Assembly (NCBI GenBank): GCA_910579115.1
Contig: CAJTSO010000002.1
Coordinates: 1-64,000 of the forward strand
Source of the DNA: an uncultured Selenomonadaceae bacterium
GTDB taxonomy: Bacteria > Bacillota > Negativicutes > Selenomonadales > Selenomonadaceae
Direction: 5' to 3'
Length of the DNA stretch: 64,000 nt
Position 1 is the first letter of the stretch, and each line of letters starts with the position of its first letter. The notes below the pieces were generated by a model that was given only the letters and a program-made list of their open reading frames with translations, made no database searches and was not told the DNA's origin. Positions 27,846-36,536 of this stretch are shown here, one piece after another. Both the position numbers and the translations under genes were made by a program.

Positions 27846-29978
27846 TTATGATAAAAGAGTCTTTGCCATATCCCCGGCGTCGAGGATGAGACTGATGCTT
27901 CCGTCGCCCAGGATAGTGCAGCCTGCAATGCCACAGGAATTGGACATTCGTTGTATATACTTTGGAACTGGTTTTACAACTATATCCTGAACGCCAAGCA
28001 ACCTGTCGGCAAACAAACCTATAACGCGCCCGTCTGCCTCTACAAGCAACAGTATACCGTTTTCCAATTCAGTTTCGGCATCTGGAACCTTGTACAGCGC
28101 ACCAAGGCGAACAACGGGGAAAATCTCTCCCCTGACCATTATCATTTCTCCGTGATCCGGGTCGTGAACTATCTGATCCAGCGCAGGCCGGAAGGACTGC
28201 CTGATAGAATTTATCGGCACGGTGTATCTTGCGCTTCCGACAGCAATCGACATACACTCAATAATCGCCAAAGTCAGCGGTATTTTCAGAGTAGTAACAG
28301 TTCCCTGTCCTGGGGTACTATCAACCACAACCGTCCCCCCCATGGCTTTGATATTAGACGTAACAACATCCATACCAACACCACGTCCTGAAAATTCGGT
28401 GACCTTTTCATTAGTCGAGAAGCCTGCATGGAAAATAAAAGAATAAATTTCTTTGTCAGTAAGTTCCTCCTCCGGTTTAGTGAACAGCTTATTTGCCCGG
28501 GCTTTATTTAGGATCTTTTCCCGGTCAAGCCCGGCGCCGTCATCAGTGATTTTGATTAAAACCTCGCCACTGGCATTCGCTGCCGACAAGGTAACCGTAC
28601 CAGTTTCATCCTTGCCGCTACCGACCCGGACATCAGGCATCTCAATGCCATGGTCAATGCTGTTACGGATAATATGCATCAGGGGATCCCCGATGTGCTC
28701 AATAATGTTCTTATCTACTTCTGTATCTTCACCAATCAGTACAAGTTTGGCTTTCTTATTTAATCGCTTGGTCATGTCCCGAACGATACGGTTCATCTTC
28801 ATGAAGGTAGCTTCCAGGGGAACCATACGAAGCTCCATAACGCTGTCCTGCAATTCGTTCGCGACCTTGTGGAGCTGCCGGGATGCCTTCTGAAAATTCT
28901 CAAGCTCCTGATTGGCAACATCAGGATTATGAGTAACCATCGCCTCAGCTATAACCAATTCGCCGACAAGATCCATGAGCCTGTCCAGCTTGTCCACAGC
29001 AACACTTATCAGTTGCTGCTGATCGTGCTTCAACGGCTTTGGCCTCGGTTTTGGTTCCGGCTTGGCTGGGGTTATTGGCTCAGACGATGATTCCGCCGTC
29101 TGAACAGCTTGCTGCACAAGCGATGGCCAATATTCACACTCAGAAACATCCTTTAGTTTCCTTAGCTCCAAGGAATCCAAAAATATCGTTGTATCCAAGT
29201 GTTTTTTTATGTCCGCTTCATCCAGCTTGGTAGTAAACCATAACTTAAAGCCATCCTGCTGAATCTTGTCCGCGGAGGCATCATCCTCCAAAATTTTGTC
29301 AGGAAGATGATGTACTTCAATCACTTTATCCTTGAGTGCATTCAGTACGCCGAAGGCACGGACTTCCTCCATACCGCAATCCGGTTCAAACCGCAAATGG
29401 GCAAAAAAGACATTTTCGCCAGGCGAATCAGCAGGTTTTGTAGCTGCCGGTATAAAGTATTGCTGGGGTTTTGATTCTTTGGCAGGTTCAGGAGCCACCG
29501 CTCCACCTGCAGCCCCCCCAGCGGCCTTCTTTTGACCGTTGACTTTCCGTAAATCAACATCCGGGTCATCTCCATTAGCTTCCTTAAAAGCCCTTAGAAA
29601 CGAACGGGTCGATTCGCAAAATTCATCACTGCTTGCATCTGCCTTTTCACCAGCGTCAATCTTTTCGATTTCGCCCCCCATGAAGTCAACAGCCGAAAGC
29701 ACCAAGTCGGTAACAGCGGAGCAATCAATGTTCTGTGGCTTTCTCTCACGGATATAAAAGAACACATCCTCTACTGAGTGAGCAACCATCGAAACATTGC
29801 TTACCATCATCATCGCCGCAGACCCCTTTATCGTATGAAGTCCACGGAAAAACTCATTTACATCATCCGGGTCAAAACTTTGAGTCTGTTCACTCTTTAA
29901 AGCCAACTGCTCCAGCTGTTCCAAAAACTGGCGGGTCTCAAAGATGAACATGTCTAGCATTGGCTCATGCTCAGCCAC
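27846..29978 (-). CDS. cheA: Chemotaxis sensor histidine kinase CheA
   Basis: A roughly 710-residue CheA. P1 HPt domain with phospho-His48 in GLHTIKGSA; a long linker rich in Ala/Pro/Lys; a P2-like domain (about 185-290, starting FAHLRFEPDCGM) that would bind CheB or CheY; P3 dimerisation; P4 ATPase with IIRNSIDHGIE and GRGVGMDVV; P5 CheW-like domain at the end. Start: a TTG at 30020 is possible, but the GTG at 29978, preceded by AGAGGAAGTGGG, gives a standard CheA N-terminus (EHEPMLDMFIFETRQF). A good promoter lies about 80 bases upstream. First gene of the chemosensory operon. No flagellar genes are nearby. Confidence 0.94.
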   Translation of the reverse strand: MAEHEPMLDMFIFETRQFLEQLEQLALKSEQTQSFDPDDVNEFFRGLHTIKGSAAMMMVSNVSMVAHSVEDVFFYIRERKPQNIDCSAVTDLVLSAVDFMGGEIEKIDAGEKADASSDEFCESTRSFLRAFKEANGDDPDVDLRKVNGQKKAAGGAAGGAVAPEPAKESKPQQYFIPAATKPADSPGENVFFAHLRFEPDCGMEEVRAFGVLNALKDKVIEVHHLPDKILEDDASADKIQQDGFKLWFTTKLDEADIKKHLDTTIFLDSLELRKLKDVSECEYWPSLVQQAVQTAESSSEPITPAKPEPKPRPKPLKHDQQQLISVAVDKLDRLMDLVGELVIAEAMVTHNPDVANQELENFQKASRQLHKVANELQDSVMELRMVPLEATFMKMNRIVRDMTKRLNKKAKLVLIGEDTEVDKNIIEHIGDPLMHIIRNSIDHGIEMPDVRVGSGKDETGTVTLSAANASGEVLIKITDDGAGLDREKILNKARANKLFTKPEEELTDKEIYSFIFHAGFSTNEKVTEFSGRGVGMDVVTSNIKAMGGTVVVDSTPGQGTVTTLKIPLTLAIIECMSIAVGSARYTVPINSIRQSFRPALDQIVHDPDHGEMIMVRGEIFPVVRLGALYKVPDAETELENGILLLVEADGRVIGLFADRLLGVQDIVVKPVPKYIQRMSNSCGIAGCTILGDGSISLILDAGDMAKTLLS

Positions 29979-30056
29979 AAATCCCACTTCCTCTTGTGTA
30001 AAATTTGCTTTTACCAGCAAAAATGGTACAAAAACCCGTTAGGCACCACTACTGAG

Positions 30057-30085
30057 ATTTTATCAGTCTTTCCAGTCACTTTCAA
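30057..30085 (-). promoter_or_regulatory. Sigma-A-type promoter of the cheA operon
   Basis: Minus-strand TTGAAA (30085-30080), 17-base spacer, TAAAAT (30062-30057), about 80 bases before cheA. No sigma-28-type site is seen. The rest of the 230-base gap to ilvD is AT-rich and holds nothing else clear. Confidence 0.62.
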
Positions 30086-30250
30086 GTTAAAATATACAGT
30101 ATTTTTATTTCATGACTTTTGTCCCAACATTTCCATTTAATAATACAAATGTAACATTAAAAACCGGTTTTCAACAGCATTTTTTGCCTAAATATTAGGG
30201 CTTTTCCAAAAAATAATGCCTGTGCAATTCCAATTAAGATAAAACTAATA

Positions 30251-31909
30251 TCAGTCTGCTGTCACTACAGCGCCAGTATTAGCGGAAGTTGTGAGTTTTG
30301 CATAACGGGCGAGATAACCGATTTTAATCTTAGGCTCCGGTTTAATCCACGCAGCGCGGCGTTTTTCAATTACTTCCTCTGGAACCTCCAGTTCAAGTTT
30401 GCGATTTGGAATATCAATTGAAATCCTGTCACCATCTTCAATAAGGGCAATCAGGCCGCCCTCCATGGCTTCAGGGGAGATATGTCCAATACAGGCACCC
30501 TGGCTTGCTCCCGAGAATCTTCCGTCTGTGATGAGGCCAACCTTGAGCCCACGGCCTGTTATAACAGCTGTCGGGTTAAGCATTTCCTGCATACCAGGGC
30601 CACCTTTAGGACCTTCATAGCGGATTACAACTACATCGCCATCAACGATTTTTCCATCCATGATGGCATTGACCGCATCCTCCTCAGAGTTGTAGCACTT
30701 GGCGACTCCGCTGTATACAAGCATGTCCTCATTTACAGCAGAAGCCTTGACTACAGCGTATTTCGGGCACAGATTGCCTTTTAATATCGCAATACCGCCT
30801 GTAGCCCTGTATGGATCGTCAACAGAGTGAATAACATCGTAATTTAGGACTTTGGCATTCTTAATCCTATCACCCAAAGTACCGGTGATAGTCATGGCAT
30901 CGAGATGCAAAAGATTTTTCTTTGCCAGCTCAGCCATTACCGCATTGATGCCGCCTGCTTCATTAAGATCCTGCATATGATGCTTACCAGCCGGGCTGAG
31001 TTTAGTAATATACGGCGTTTTCTGACTTATTTCATCAAAGAGAGGCGGCTCAATAGTAATTCCTGCCTCATGAGCAATAGCCGGAATATGAAGAACGGTA
31101 TTTGAGCTGCCGCCGATAGCATTATCAACTGTGATGGCATTTTCAAATGCTTTTAGCGTCATAATATCACGAGGTTTGATATCATTAGCAATCAAATCCA
31201 TCACCACAGCTCCCGCCCGCTTTGCAAGGAGACGACGCTGTCCTGCATAAGCAGCCGGTATAGTACCATTTCCCGGCAGCCCCATGCCAAGCGCCTCTGT
31301 AAGACAATTCATGGAATTAGCCGTGAAAAGACCTGCACAGCTACCGCAGCTCGGGCACGCATTTGCCTCGAGGTCTTCCATTTCCTCCGCGGACATCTGT
31401 CCGGCTGCAAATTTCCCTGCCGCCTCAAAGGCCTGACTTACGCTAATATCCCGCCCACGGAAGCGTCCGGCAAGCATTGCACCGCCAGAAACAACTACGG
31501 AAGGAATATTGAGACGGGCAACTGCCATCAGCATACCGGGAACAATCTTGTCACAGTTGGGTATAAGAATCAATCCATCAAAGCCGCTGGCAGTAGCAAC
31601 GGCCTCTATGGAATCGGCAATAAGTTCACGACTGGCAAGGGAAAATTTCATGCCGGTATGACCCATCGCTATACCATCGCAGACACCAATTGCCGGGAAC
31701 TCAAAAGGAGTACCACCGGCGGCCGCAACCCCAAGCTTTGCCGCATCTGCGATTTCACGGAGATGAAGATGACCAGGAATTACTTCATTAAATGCATTGC
31801 AGATACCAATAAGAGGTTTTTTCAAGTCCTCCGGGCCATATCCCATAGCATGGAAAAGAGAACGATGAGCACAGCGGGTGGCACCTTTTTTTACAACATC
31901 ACTTTTCAA
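30251..31909 (-). CDS. ilvD: Dihydroxy-acid dehydratase
   Basis: Fe-S dehydratase of valine, leucine and isoleucine biosynthesis, converting dihydroxy-acids to 2-keto acids. The 552 residues match the family. Cluster cysteines are in PNCDKIVPG and [16 protein letters not shown], and the lid/active-site GRFSGASQG is near the C-terminus. Start: an in-frame codon at 31930 overlaps the ribosome site; the TTG at 31909 ([11 protein letters not shown]) follows GGGAGGTAGGG and gives the usual N-terminus. A promoter with TTGCAA/TATTAT lies about 45 bases upstream, so it is independently expressed although it follows cobO. No other ilv or leu genes are in the window. Confidence 0.95.
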   Translation of the reverse strand: MKSDVVKKGATRCAHRSLFHAMGYGPEDLKKPLIGICNAFNEVIPGHLHLREIADAAKLGVAAAGGTPFEFPAIGVCDGIAMGHTGMKFSLASRELIADSIEAVATASGFDGLILIPNCDKIVPGMLMAVARLNIPSVVVSGGAMLAGRFRGRDISVSQAFEAAGKFAAGQMSAEEMEDLEANACPSCGSCAGLFTANSMNCLTEALGMGLPGNGTIPAAYAGQRRLLAKRAGAVVMDLIANDIKPRDIMTLKAFENAITVDNAIGGSSNTVLHIPAIAHEAGITIEPPLFDEISQKTPYITKLSPAGKHHMQDLNEAGGINAVMAELAKKNLLHLDAMTITGTLGDRIKNAKVLNYDVIHSVDDPYRATGGIAILKGNLCPKYAVVKASAVNEDMLVYSGVAKCYNSEEDAVNAIMDGKIVDGDVVVIRYEGPKGGPGMQEMLNPTAVITGRGLKVGLITDGRFSGASQGACIGHISPEAMEGGLIALIEDGDRISIDIPNRKLELEVPEEVIEKRRAAWIKPEPKIKIGYLARYAKLTTSANTGAVVTAD

Positions 31910-31942
31910 AATAAACCCTACCTCCCACAAAATATATGTAAC

Positions 31943-31983
31943 ACTGTAAACAGTATAATAACGCTTTTATCTAACCATTGCAA
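31943..31983 (-). promoter_or_regulatory. Promoter of ilvD with palindrome at the start site
   Basis: Minus-strand TTGCAA (31983-31978), 17-base spacer, TATTAT (31960-31955). Directly after the -10 lies the 12-base palindrome ACTGT-AA-ACAGT (31943-31954), where a repressor could bind. The -35 overlaps the cobO 3' end region. Confidence 0.5.
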
Positions 31984-31990
31984 GACATAA

Positions 31991-32542
31991 TCAAAATTCG
32001 ATACCCTGCTGTGCCTTGACTCCTTTTTGGAAAGGATGCTTTACCAGCCGCATCTCTGTAACGAGATCGGCAGCCTCAGCAACTGACGGCCGAACATCCC
32101 TTCCTGTAATTACAAGGTGAATATCCTCCGGCTTCTCTCTTATCAAGTCCAGTACGCAATGTTCTTCTATCAGGTCGAACTTAACAGCATAGTTAAGCTC
32201 ATCCAGAATTATCATATCCCATTCGCCGCTATAAATTTCTTTTTGAGCAGTCTGTAACGCTTTACGGGCTGCTTCACAATGCTCGCTTTTATCCCCACAT
32301 CGTTGAGTAAATCCCTTACCGCACTGACGAACCTCAATTCTTCCATCAATGTCCCCCAAGGTTTTCAGGGTTTTTAATTCTCCATATTTCCAACCGCCCT
32401 TAATGAACTGAATTATCAATATACGAAGTCCGTCTCCCCACGCGCGAATTGCCAATCCCAGCGCTGCGGTTGTCTTTCCTTTCCCGTCACCGGTATGAAC
32501 GATAACCAGTCCCTTTTTCTCTTGAACAGATTCATTTGACAT
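31991..32542 (-). CDS. cobO: Cob(I)yrinic acid a,c-diamide adenosyltransferase (CobA/CobO type)
   Basis: ATP:corrinoid adenosyltransferase of 183 residues, making adenosylcobalamin. The P-loop GDGKGKTTAALG is at about residue 20-31; ILIIQFIKGG and MIILDELNYA follow in order, ending near VTEMRLVKHPF. The ATG at 32542 is 8 bases after GAGG; a GTG three codons earlier is in frame. It provides the cofactor that the mutase at 9.7-11.7 kb needs, although the two loci are 20 kb apart. A TGATATAAT element lies about 80 bases upstream on the minus strand. Confidence 0.93.
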   Translation of the reverse strand: MSNESVQEKKGLVIVHTGDGKGKTTAALGLAIRAWGDGLRILIIQFIKGGWKYGELKTLKTLGDIDGRIEVRQCGKGFTQRCGDKSEHCEAARKALQTAQKEIYSGEWDMIILDELNYAVKFDLIEEHCVLDLIREKPEDIHLVITGRDVRPSVAEAADLVTEMRLVKHPFQKGVKAQQGIEF

Positions 32543-32622
32543 CGTATCCACCTCAATAATATAAAAAAATTTATTCTCAAGACTGTATAAATGCTTGAAA
32601 GATGATATACTATTGCGGGTTT

Positions 32623-32631
32623 ATTATATCA
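32623..32631 (-). promoter_or_regulatory. Extended -10 promoter of cobO
   Basis: Minus-strand TGATATAAT with the -10 hexamer at 32628-32623; weak -35. No cobalamin riboswitch is visible between it and cobO: the leader is only about 75 bases. Confidence 0.45.
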
Positions 32632-32700
32632 TGTATTGATAAAGGTTTCTAATGCGTGATACTAATACAGTATATATTTTATTCAAAGTAAGGTAATTTG

Positions 32701-34332
32701 ATGAAAAAGTTCCTCTCTTTCGTCTTTATTATGTCCGCTTTTTTCCTCATGTTTATGTATGCTATCGAAAAATCAGACATAGTTCTTTGGGGCCGGGACA
32801 ATGCCAATGCGGTAATTACCGAGACTGATCATGGACAGATACTCAGCTGGGAAAGGCTTCCCTATCCGTGTTACTACCGAATAGATACAATATCTGTTAC
32901 AAAGGGAAACGACAGCAATAAGCCAATAAGACGAGTAGAAAAAAGCGAATTTTCCTTATCTCCAAGCTGTAAACTTGAATCCTCTGCCTATCATACCGAA
33001 TATGTAATTACCCCATATGGTATGTTTGGTGAATTAGGACATCCATTTCCACCTGTTGTTAATCCAAAGTATGTACACAAGAATGTACCTGTACTGATAA
33101 GCAACTTCACCGCAAAATCACCAGCACCTATCAAACCATTTCTTATGTGGCATACGGTACCAACTGCCGCCTGCTACAGGCTTGAACTGCTTGTGACACC
33201 ACCTGATAAAGAAGACAATACAAGTAATCCCGATAACAGCGTATACCTGAACGATAGAATTTATACTAACGGATGTCAGATTGATCTCACAGAATTCATC
33301 AGAGATAAAGCAGCTATCGGAAAAAAGTACTATTGGCGGGTACAAGCTCTAAATCTTAATCGAGAACCATTAGGAACTTTCTCGCCTGCCAAGGAACTGT
33401 ATGTTGACGAATCCCTTCCTGTTCCCGACCGCCCCCAGCTTATAGAGAATGACAAAACAGTAACCGGCAGAATGCCATTGTATCCAGTCTACAGCTGGAT
33501 ACCTCTTGCGGACAGACAGCTTAATTACGAGGTTGAGCTCTCTACTCAGCCCTTTGATAAAGACCATGAAAACAGACCAATTGAAAATCCTTTATGGCGT
33601 AAACAAGCTAATAATAAAACTTGTCTTTATGATGATCTCCCAAGAGGAAAGCCTGGTACAACCTACTATTGGCGAGTCAGAGCGCTGGACAAAAACGGAA
33701 ACCAAGTAGGTCACTACTCTGACACTGCTACCTTCACTATTCCAATATACAAGAACCGCCCATTTGCTGCAGCTTTTGGTGACAGCATTACCCACGGAGG
33801 CGGCGCAATTTCATATTCTCCTGCTAATCTTGAGTACTGCTACACCAGCTATCTTGATTTTCCCGCTACCAATGTAGGGAAAAGTGGTGATACCCTGGAT
33901 ACTGCTATTGCCAGATTTGAAGCTGACGTTCTTCCCTTGCATCCATATAATCTGCTTATCATGGAAGGAACGAACAACCTGCGAAATGATATGAGCACCT
34001 CGGACATGTGCAGATATCTTGATTCACTAAGGGAAATCTGCGAAAAAAATGATATACGTCCAATTTTTTTGACGATTTTGCCGCTAAACCCACAAAGAAT
34101 TCTCAGTGCTTTTAGTTCTGTTACTTATAACGAATGGGACAGCAAGCTTAAAATCGTCAATCAGCATATTCGTACAATGCCCTACTGTATTGATTTGGAA
34201 CCATATTTTTATGATGCCGAAAACAGATTTTTGGCTCCAGAGCTTGCTATTGACGGGCTTCATCCAGATGTATCCGGCAAAATGCTAATGGCAAACATCA
34301 TAAATAAAAATAAACATCTCTTGCGTAAATAA
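32701..34332 (+). CDS. Exported SGNH/GDSL-family hydrolase with beta-sandwich modules
   Basis: A 543-residue protein. N-terminal hydrophobic segment (about 3-22) without a lipobox or clear cleavage site, so a signal anchor or signal peptide. Then two or three fibronectin-III-like modules, each closing with a YYWRV-ALN/ALDK type strand. The C-terminal esterase domain (from about 355) has AFGDSITHGGG (nucleophile Ser), a GKSGDT block, IMEGTNNLRND (Asn block) and DGLHPDVSG (Asp/His pair). The substrate is likely an ester on a cell-surface or dietary glycan, but this is not shown. The start ATG has AAGG 7 bases upstream; a TTG codon just before is ignored. It is the only plus-strand gene for 30 kb on either side. 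Confidence 0.85.
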   Translation: MKKFLSFVFIMSAFFLMFMYAIEKSDIVLWGRDNANAVITETDHGQILSWERLPYPCYYRIDTISVTKGNDSNKPIRRVEKSEFSLSPSCKLESSAYHTEYVITPYGMFGELGHPFPPVVNPKYVHKNVPVLISNFTAKSPAPIKPFLMWHTVPTAACYRLELLVTPPDKEDNTSNPDNSVYLNDRIYTNGCQIDLTEFIRDKAAIGKKYYWRVQALNLNREPLGTFSPAKELYVDESLPVPDRPQLIENDKTVTGRMPLYPVYSWIPLADRQLNYEVELSTQPFDKDHENRPIENPLWRKQANNKTCLYDDLPRGKPGTTYYWRVRALDKNGNQVGHYSDTATFTIPIYKNRPFAAAFGDSITHGGGAISYSPANLEYCYTSYLDFPATNVGKSGDTLDTAIARFEADVLPLHPYNLLIMEGTNNLRNDMSTSDMCRYLDSLREICEKNDIRPIFLTILPLNPQRILSAFSSVTYNEWDSKLKIVNQHIRTMPYCIDLEPYFYDAENRFLAPELAIDGLHPDVSGKMLMANIINKNKHLLRK

Positions 34333-34357
34333 TGCAGGAGATGTTTATTTTTTTATT
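34306..34357. terminator. Bidirectional terminator between convergent genes
   Basis: AAAAATAAACATCTC ... GAGATGTTTATTTTT: a 15-base-pair stem spanning the hydrolase stop, with a 17-base loop and T-runs on both strands. It serves the hydrolase gene and uvrB, whose stop is at 34353. Confidence 0.82.
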
Positions 34358-36407
34358 GTTTCCTGACTTCTCTTGTTCCCTGTAGTTCAAAAATTATGTC
34401 TCGAAGCTCAGCTGCCCGCTCAAAATTCAAGGCTTTGGATGCATCCTGCATCTGCTTTGTAAGAGTCCTTATCAATGCCTCTTTGTCCTTATTTGTCAGC
34501 TTCCGTTTCTCCTTTGTCCTTATTTCGTAGTCTGCTCTGTTATCTGCTGCTATCGATGATTCAGCCTCTGTCACTATTGTTGTTTCGATCAGATCTTTCA
34601 CCGGTTTAATAACGGTTACAGGCGTAATATTGTGATCACTATTGTATTTCTTCTGAACTTTTCTTCTTCGATTAGTCTCCTCGATAGTTCGCTGCATTGA
34701 TCCGGTAATCCGGTCAGCATACATAATAACATGACCTGCGGCATTTCTCGCAGCACGGCCTACAGTTTGAATCAATGATGTTTCCGACCGCAGAAATCCT
34801 TCCTTGTCCGCATCAAGTATTGCAACAAGGGAGACCTCCGGCATATCCAGCCCTTCCCTAAGAAGATTTATACCTACTAAAACATCAAACACACCAGCCC
34901 TTAAATCTCGGATTATTTCAGCCCTCTCAAAGGTTGCTATATCAGAGTGAAGATACCGCACCTTTACGCTTTCTTCTTTGAGGTAATCAGTCAGGTTTTC
35001 GGCCATTTTTTTCGTCAGGGTCGTGACTAGAACCCTTTCGTTTTTAGCAGCGCGTTTTTTTATTTCACTTATAAGATCATCGATTTGACCCTCAAGCGGT
35101 CTGACTTCTATTTCCGGATCAACTATTCCAGTGGGTCTGATTATCTGTTCGACAACCTGTTGAGCTTTATTCAATTCGTATTCAGCCGGAGTCGCTGAAA
35201 CATATACAATCTGGTTTATCCTCTCTTCAAACTCTTCAAATGTCAAAGGCCGGTTATCAAAGGCCGAGGGCAGCCTGAAGCCATTATCTACGAGGGATAT
35301 TTTCCTAGAACGGTCACCAGCATACATTGCCTTCAGCTGTGGCATGGTGACATGTGATTCATCCATTACAATCAGGAAATCATCTGGAAAATAATCCAGC
35401 AATGTGTAGGGAGCTTCTCCCGGCTTACGGTGAGTAAGGTGCCGTGAGTAGTTCTCTATCCCTGAACAATAGCCCATTTCCTCAATCATTTCCAGGTCAT
35501 AATTGGTTCTTTGCTTTAATCTTTGAGCCTCAACCAGCTTATTCGCTGCCTCCAGCTCCTGTAACCGTTCATTCAGTTCCTCCTGAATTGAGGCTACGGC
35601 TATCTTCAAATCTTCGTCAGCCGTTACATAATGTGACGCAGGAAAAATCATTGAATGTAACCGTTCTCCATACACATGGCCGCTGGTTATGTCAAATTCT
35701 AAAATTCTGTCAACCTCATCCCCAAATAATTCAATACGAACCCCCCGATTATTGTATGAGGCAGGAAAAACCTCTACAACATCTCCACGCACTCTGAATT
35801 TATCTCTTTCAAAGGCGATATCATTTCGTTCATAATGAATAGAAACAAGCTTACGAAGAATATCATCTCTGGATATCTCCTGTCCCTTGTGAAGAGACAA
35901 AACCATCTCATGATAGCTTTCCGGCGAACCAAGTCCGTATATACATGATACGCTGGCTACAACAATTACATCCCGCCGTTCAAAAAGAGAGCAGGTGGCA
36001 GAGTGGCGAAGCTCGTCTATCTCATCATTGATTGAAGCATCCTTCTCAATGTAAGTATCGGTTTGCGCTATATAAGCCTCCGGTTGATAATAGTCGTAAT
36101 AGGAAACAAAGTAACCAACGTAATTATCCGGGAAGAATGCTTTGAACTCACTTGCCAATTGTGCGGCCAGCGTCTTGTTATGAGCTATCACCAGAGTGGG
36201 CTTTTGTACCTTTTCTATCAATTTAGCGATTGTGTATGTTTTTCCTGTACCAGTAGCACCCAGCAGCACCTGTGCTTCCTGGCCGTTTTCTATTCCCAGC
36301 GCCAGATTATCAATCGCCTGAGGCTGATCTCCTGTCGGTGCGAAAGGCGATGATACTCTAAAGGGTCGGTCTGCCACCGTTTCTATTTTTTCAAAATTCA
36401 CAGCCAT
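34353..36407 (-). CDS. uvrB: Excinuclease ABC subunit B
   Basis: Damage-verification helicase of nucleotide excision repair, 684 residues. Walker [11 protein letters not shown] is near residue 50, the beta-hairpin [10 protein letters not shown] near 100, DESHVTMPQ further on, helicase motifs [10 protein letters not shown] and the C-terminal UVR domain ([13 protein letters not shown]) that binds UvrC. The ATG is 8 bases after GGAGG. It has its own promoter, TTGAAA-N17-TATTAT, just upstream. uvrA and uvrC are not in the window. Confidence 0.97.
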   Translation of the reverse strand: MAVNFEKIETVADRPFRVSSPFAPTGDQPQAIDNLALGIENGQEAQVLLGATGTGKTYTIAKLIEKVQKPTLVIAHNKTLAAQLASEFKAFFPDNYVGYFVSYYDYYQPEAYIAQTDTYIEKDASINDEIDELRHSATCSLFERRDVIVVASVSCIYGLGSPESYHEMVLSLHKGQEISRDDILRKLVSIHYERNDIAFERDKFRVRGDVVEVFPASYNNRGVRIELFGDEVDRILEFDITSGHVYGERLHSMIFPASHYVTADEDLKIAVASIQEELNERLQELEAANKLVEAQRLKQRTNYDLEMIEEMGYCSGIENYSRHLTHRKPGEAPYTLLDYFPDDFLIVMDESHVTMPQLKAMYAGDRSRKISLVDNGFRLPSAFDNRPLTFEEFEERINQIVYVSATPAEYELNKAQQVVEQIIRPTGIVDPEIEVRPLEGQIDDLISEIKKRAAKNERVLVTTLTKKMAENLTDYLKEESVKVRYLHSDIATFERAEIIRDLRAGVFDVLVGINLLREGLDMPEVSLVAILDADKEGFLRSETSLIQTVGRAARNAAGHVIMYADRITGSMQRTIEETNRRRKVQKKYNSDHNITPVTVIKPVKDLIETTIVTEAESSIAADNRADYEIRTKEKRKLTNKDKEALIRTLTKQMQDASKALNFERAAELRDIIFELQGTREVRKQ

Positions 36408-36427
36408 TTTCTCATCCTCCGCATCTG

Positions 36428-36456
36428 ATAATAACTCAAACAGGAAAACATTTCAA
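36428..36456 (-). promoter_or_regulatory. Promoter of uvrB
   Basis: Minus-strand TTGAAA (36456-36451), 17-base spacer, TATTAT (36433-36428), 21 bases before the uvrB start, directly after the terminator of the preceding gene. Confidence 0.7.
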
Positions 36457-36460
36457 ATCG

Positions 36461-36486
36461 AAAAAGCCGCCGGTTTCCCAGCAGCT
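36461..36486 (-). terminator. Terminator of the U32 peptidase gene
   Basis: Minus-strand AGCTGCTGG-gaaa-CCGGCGGCT followed by TTTT: nine pairs with two G-T and a GNRA tetraloop. Confidence 0.75.
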
Positions 36487-36536
36487 TGTACGTAACGGAA
36501 TAATATATTGTCTGTAAATACGCCAACGATCGCCTG

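Noticed and set aside
32543..32640. Cobalamin riboswitch ahead of cobO
   Set aside because: The leader from the likely promoter is about 75 bases, with no B12 box.
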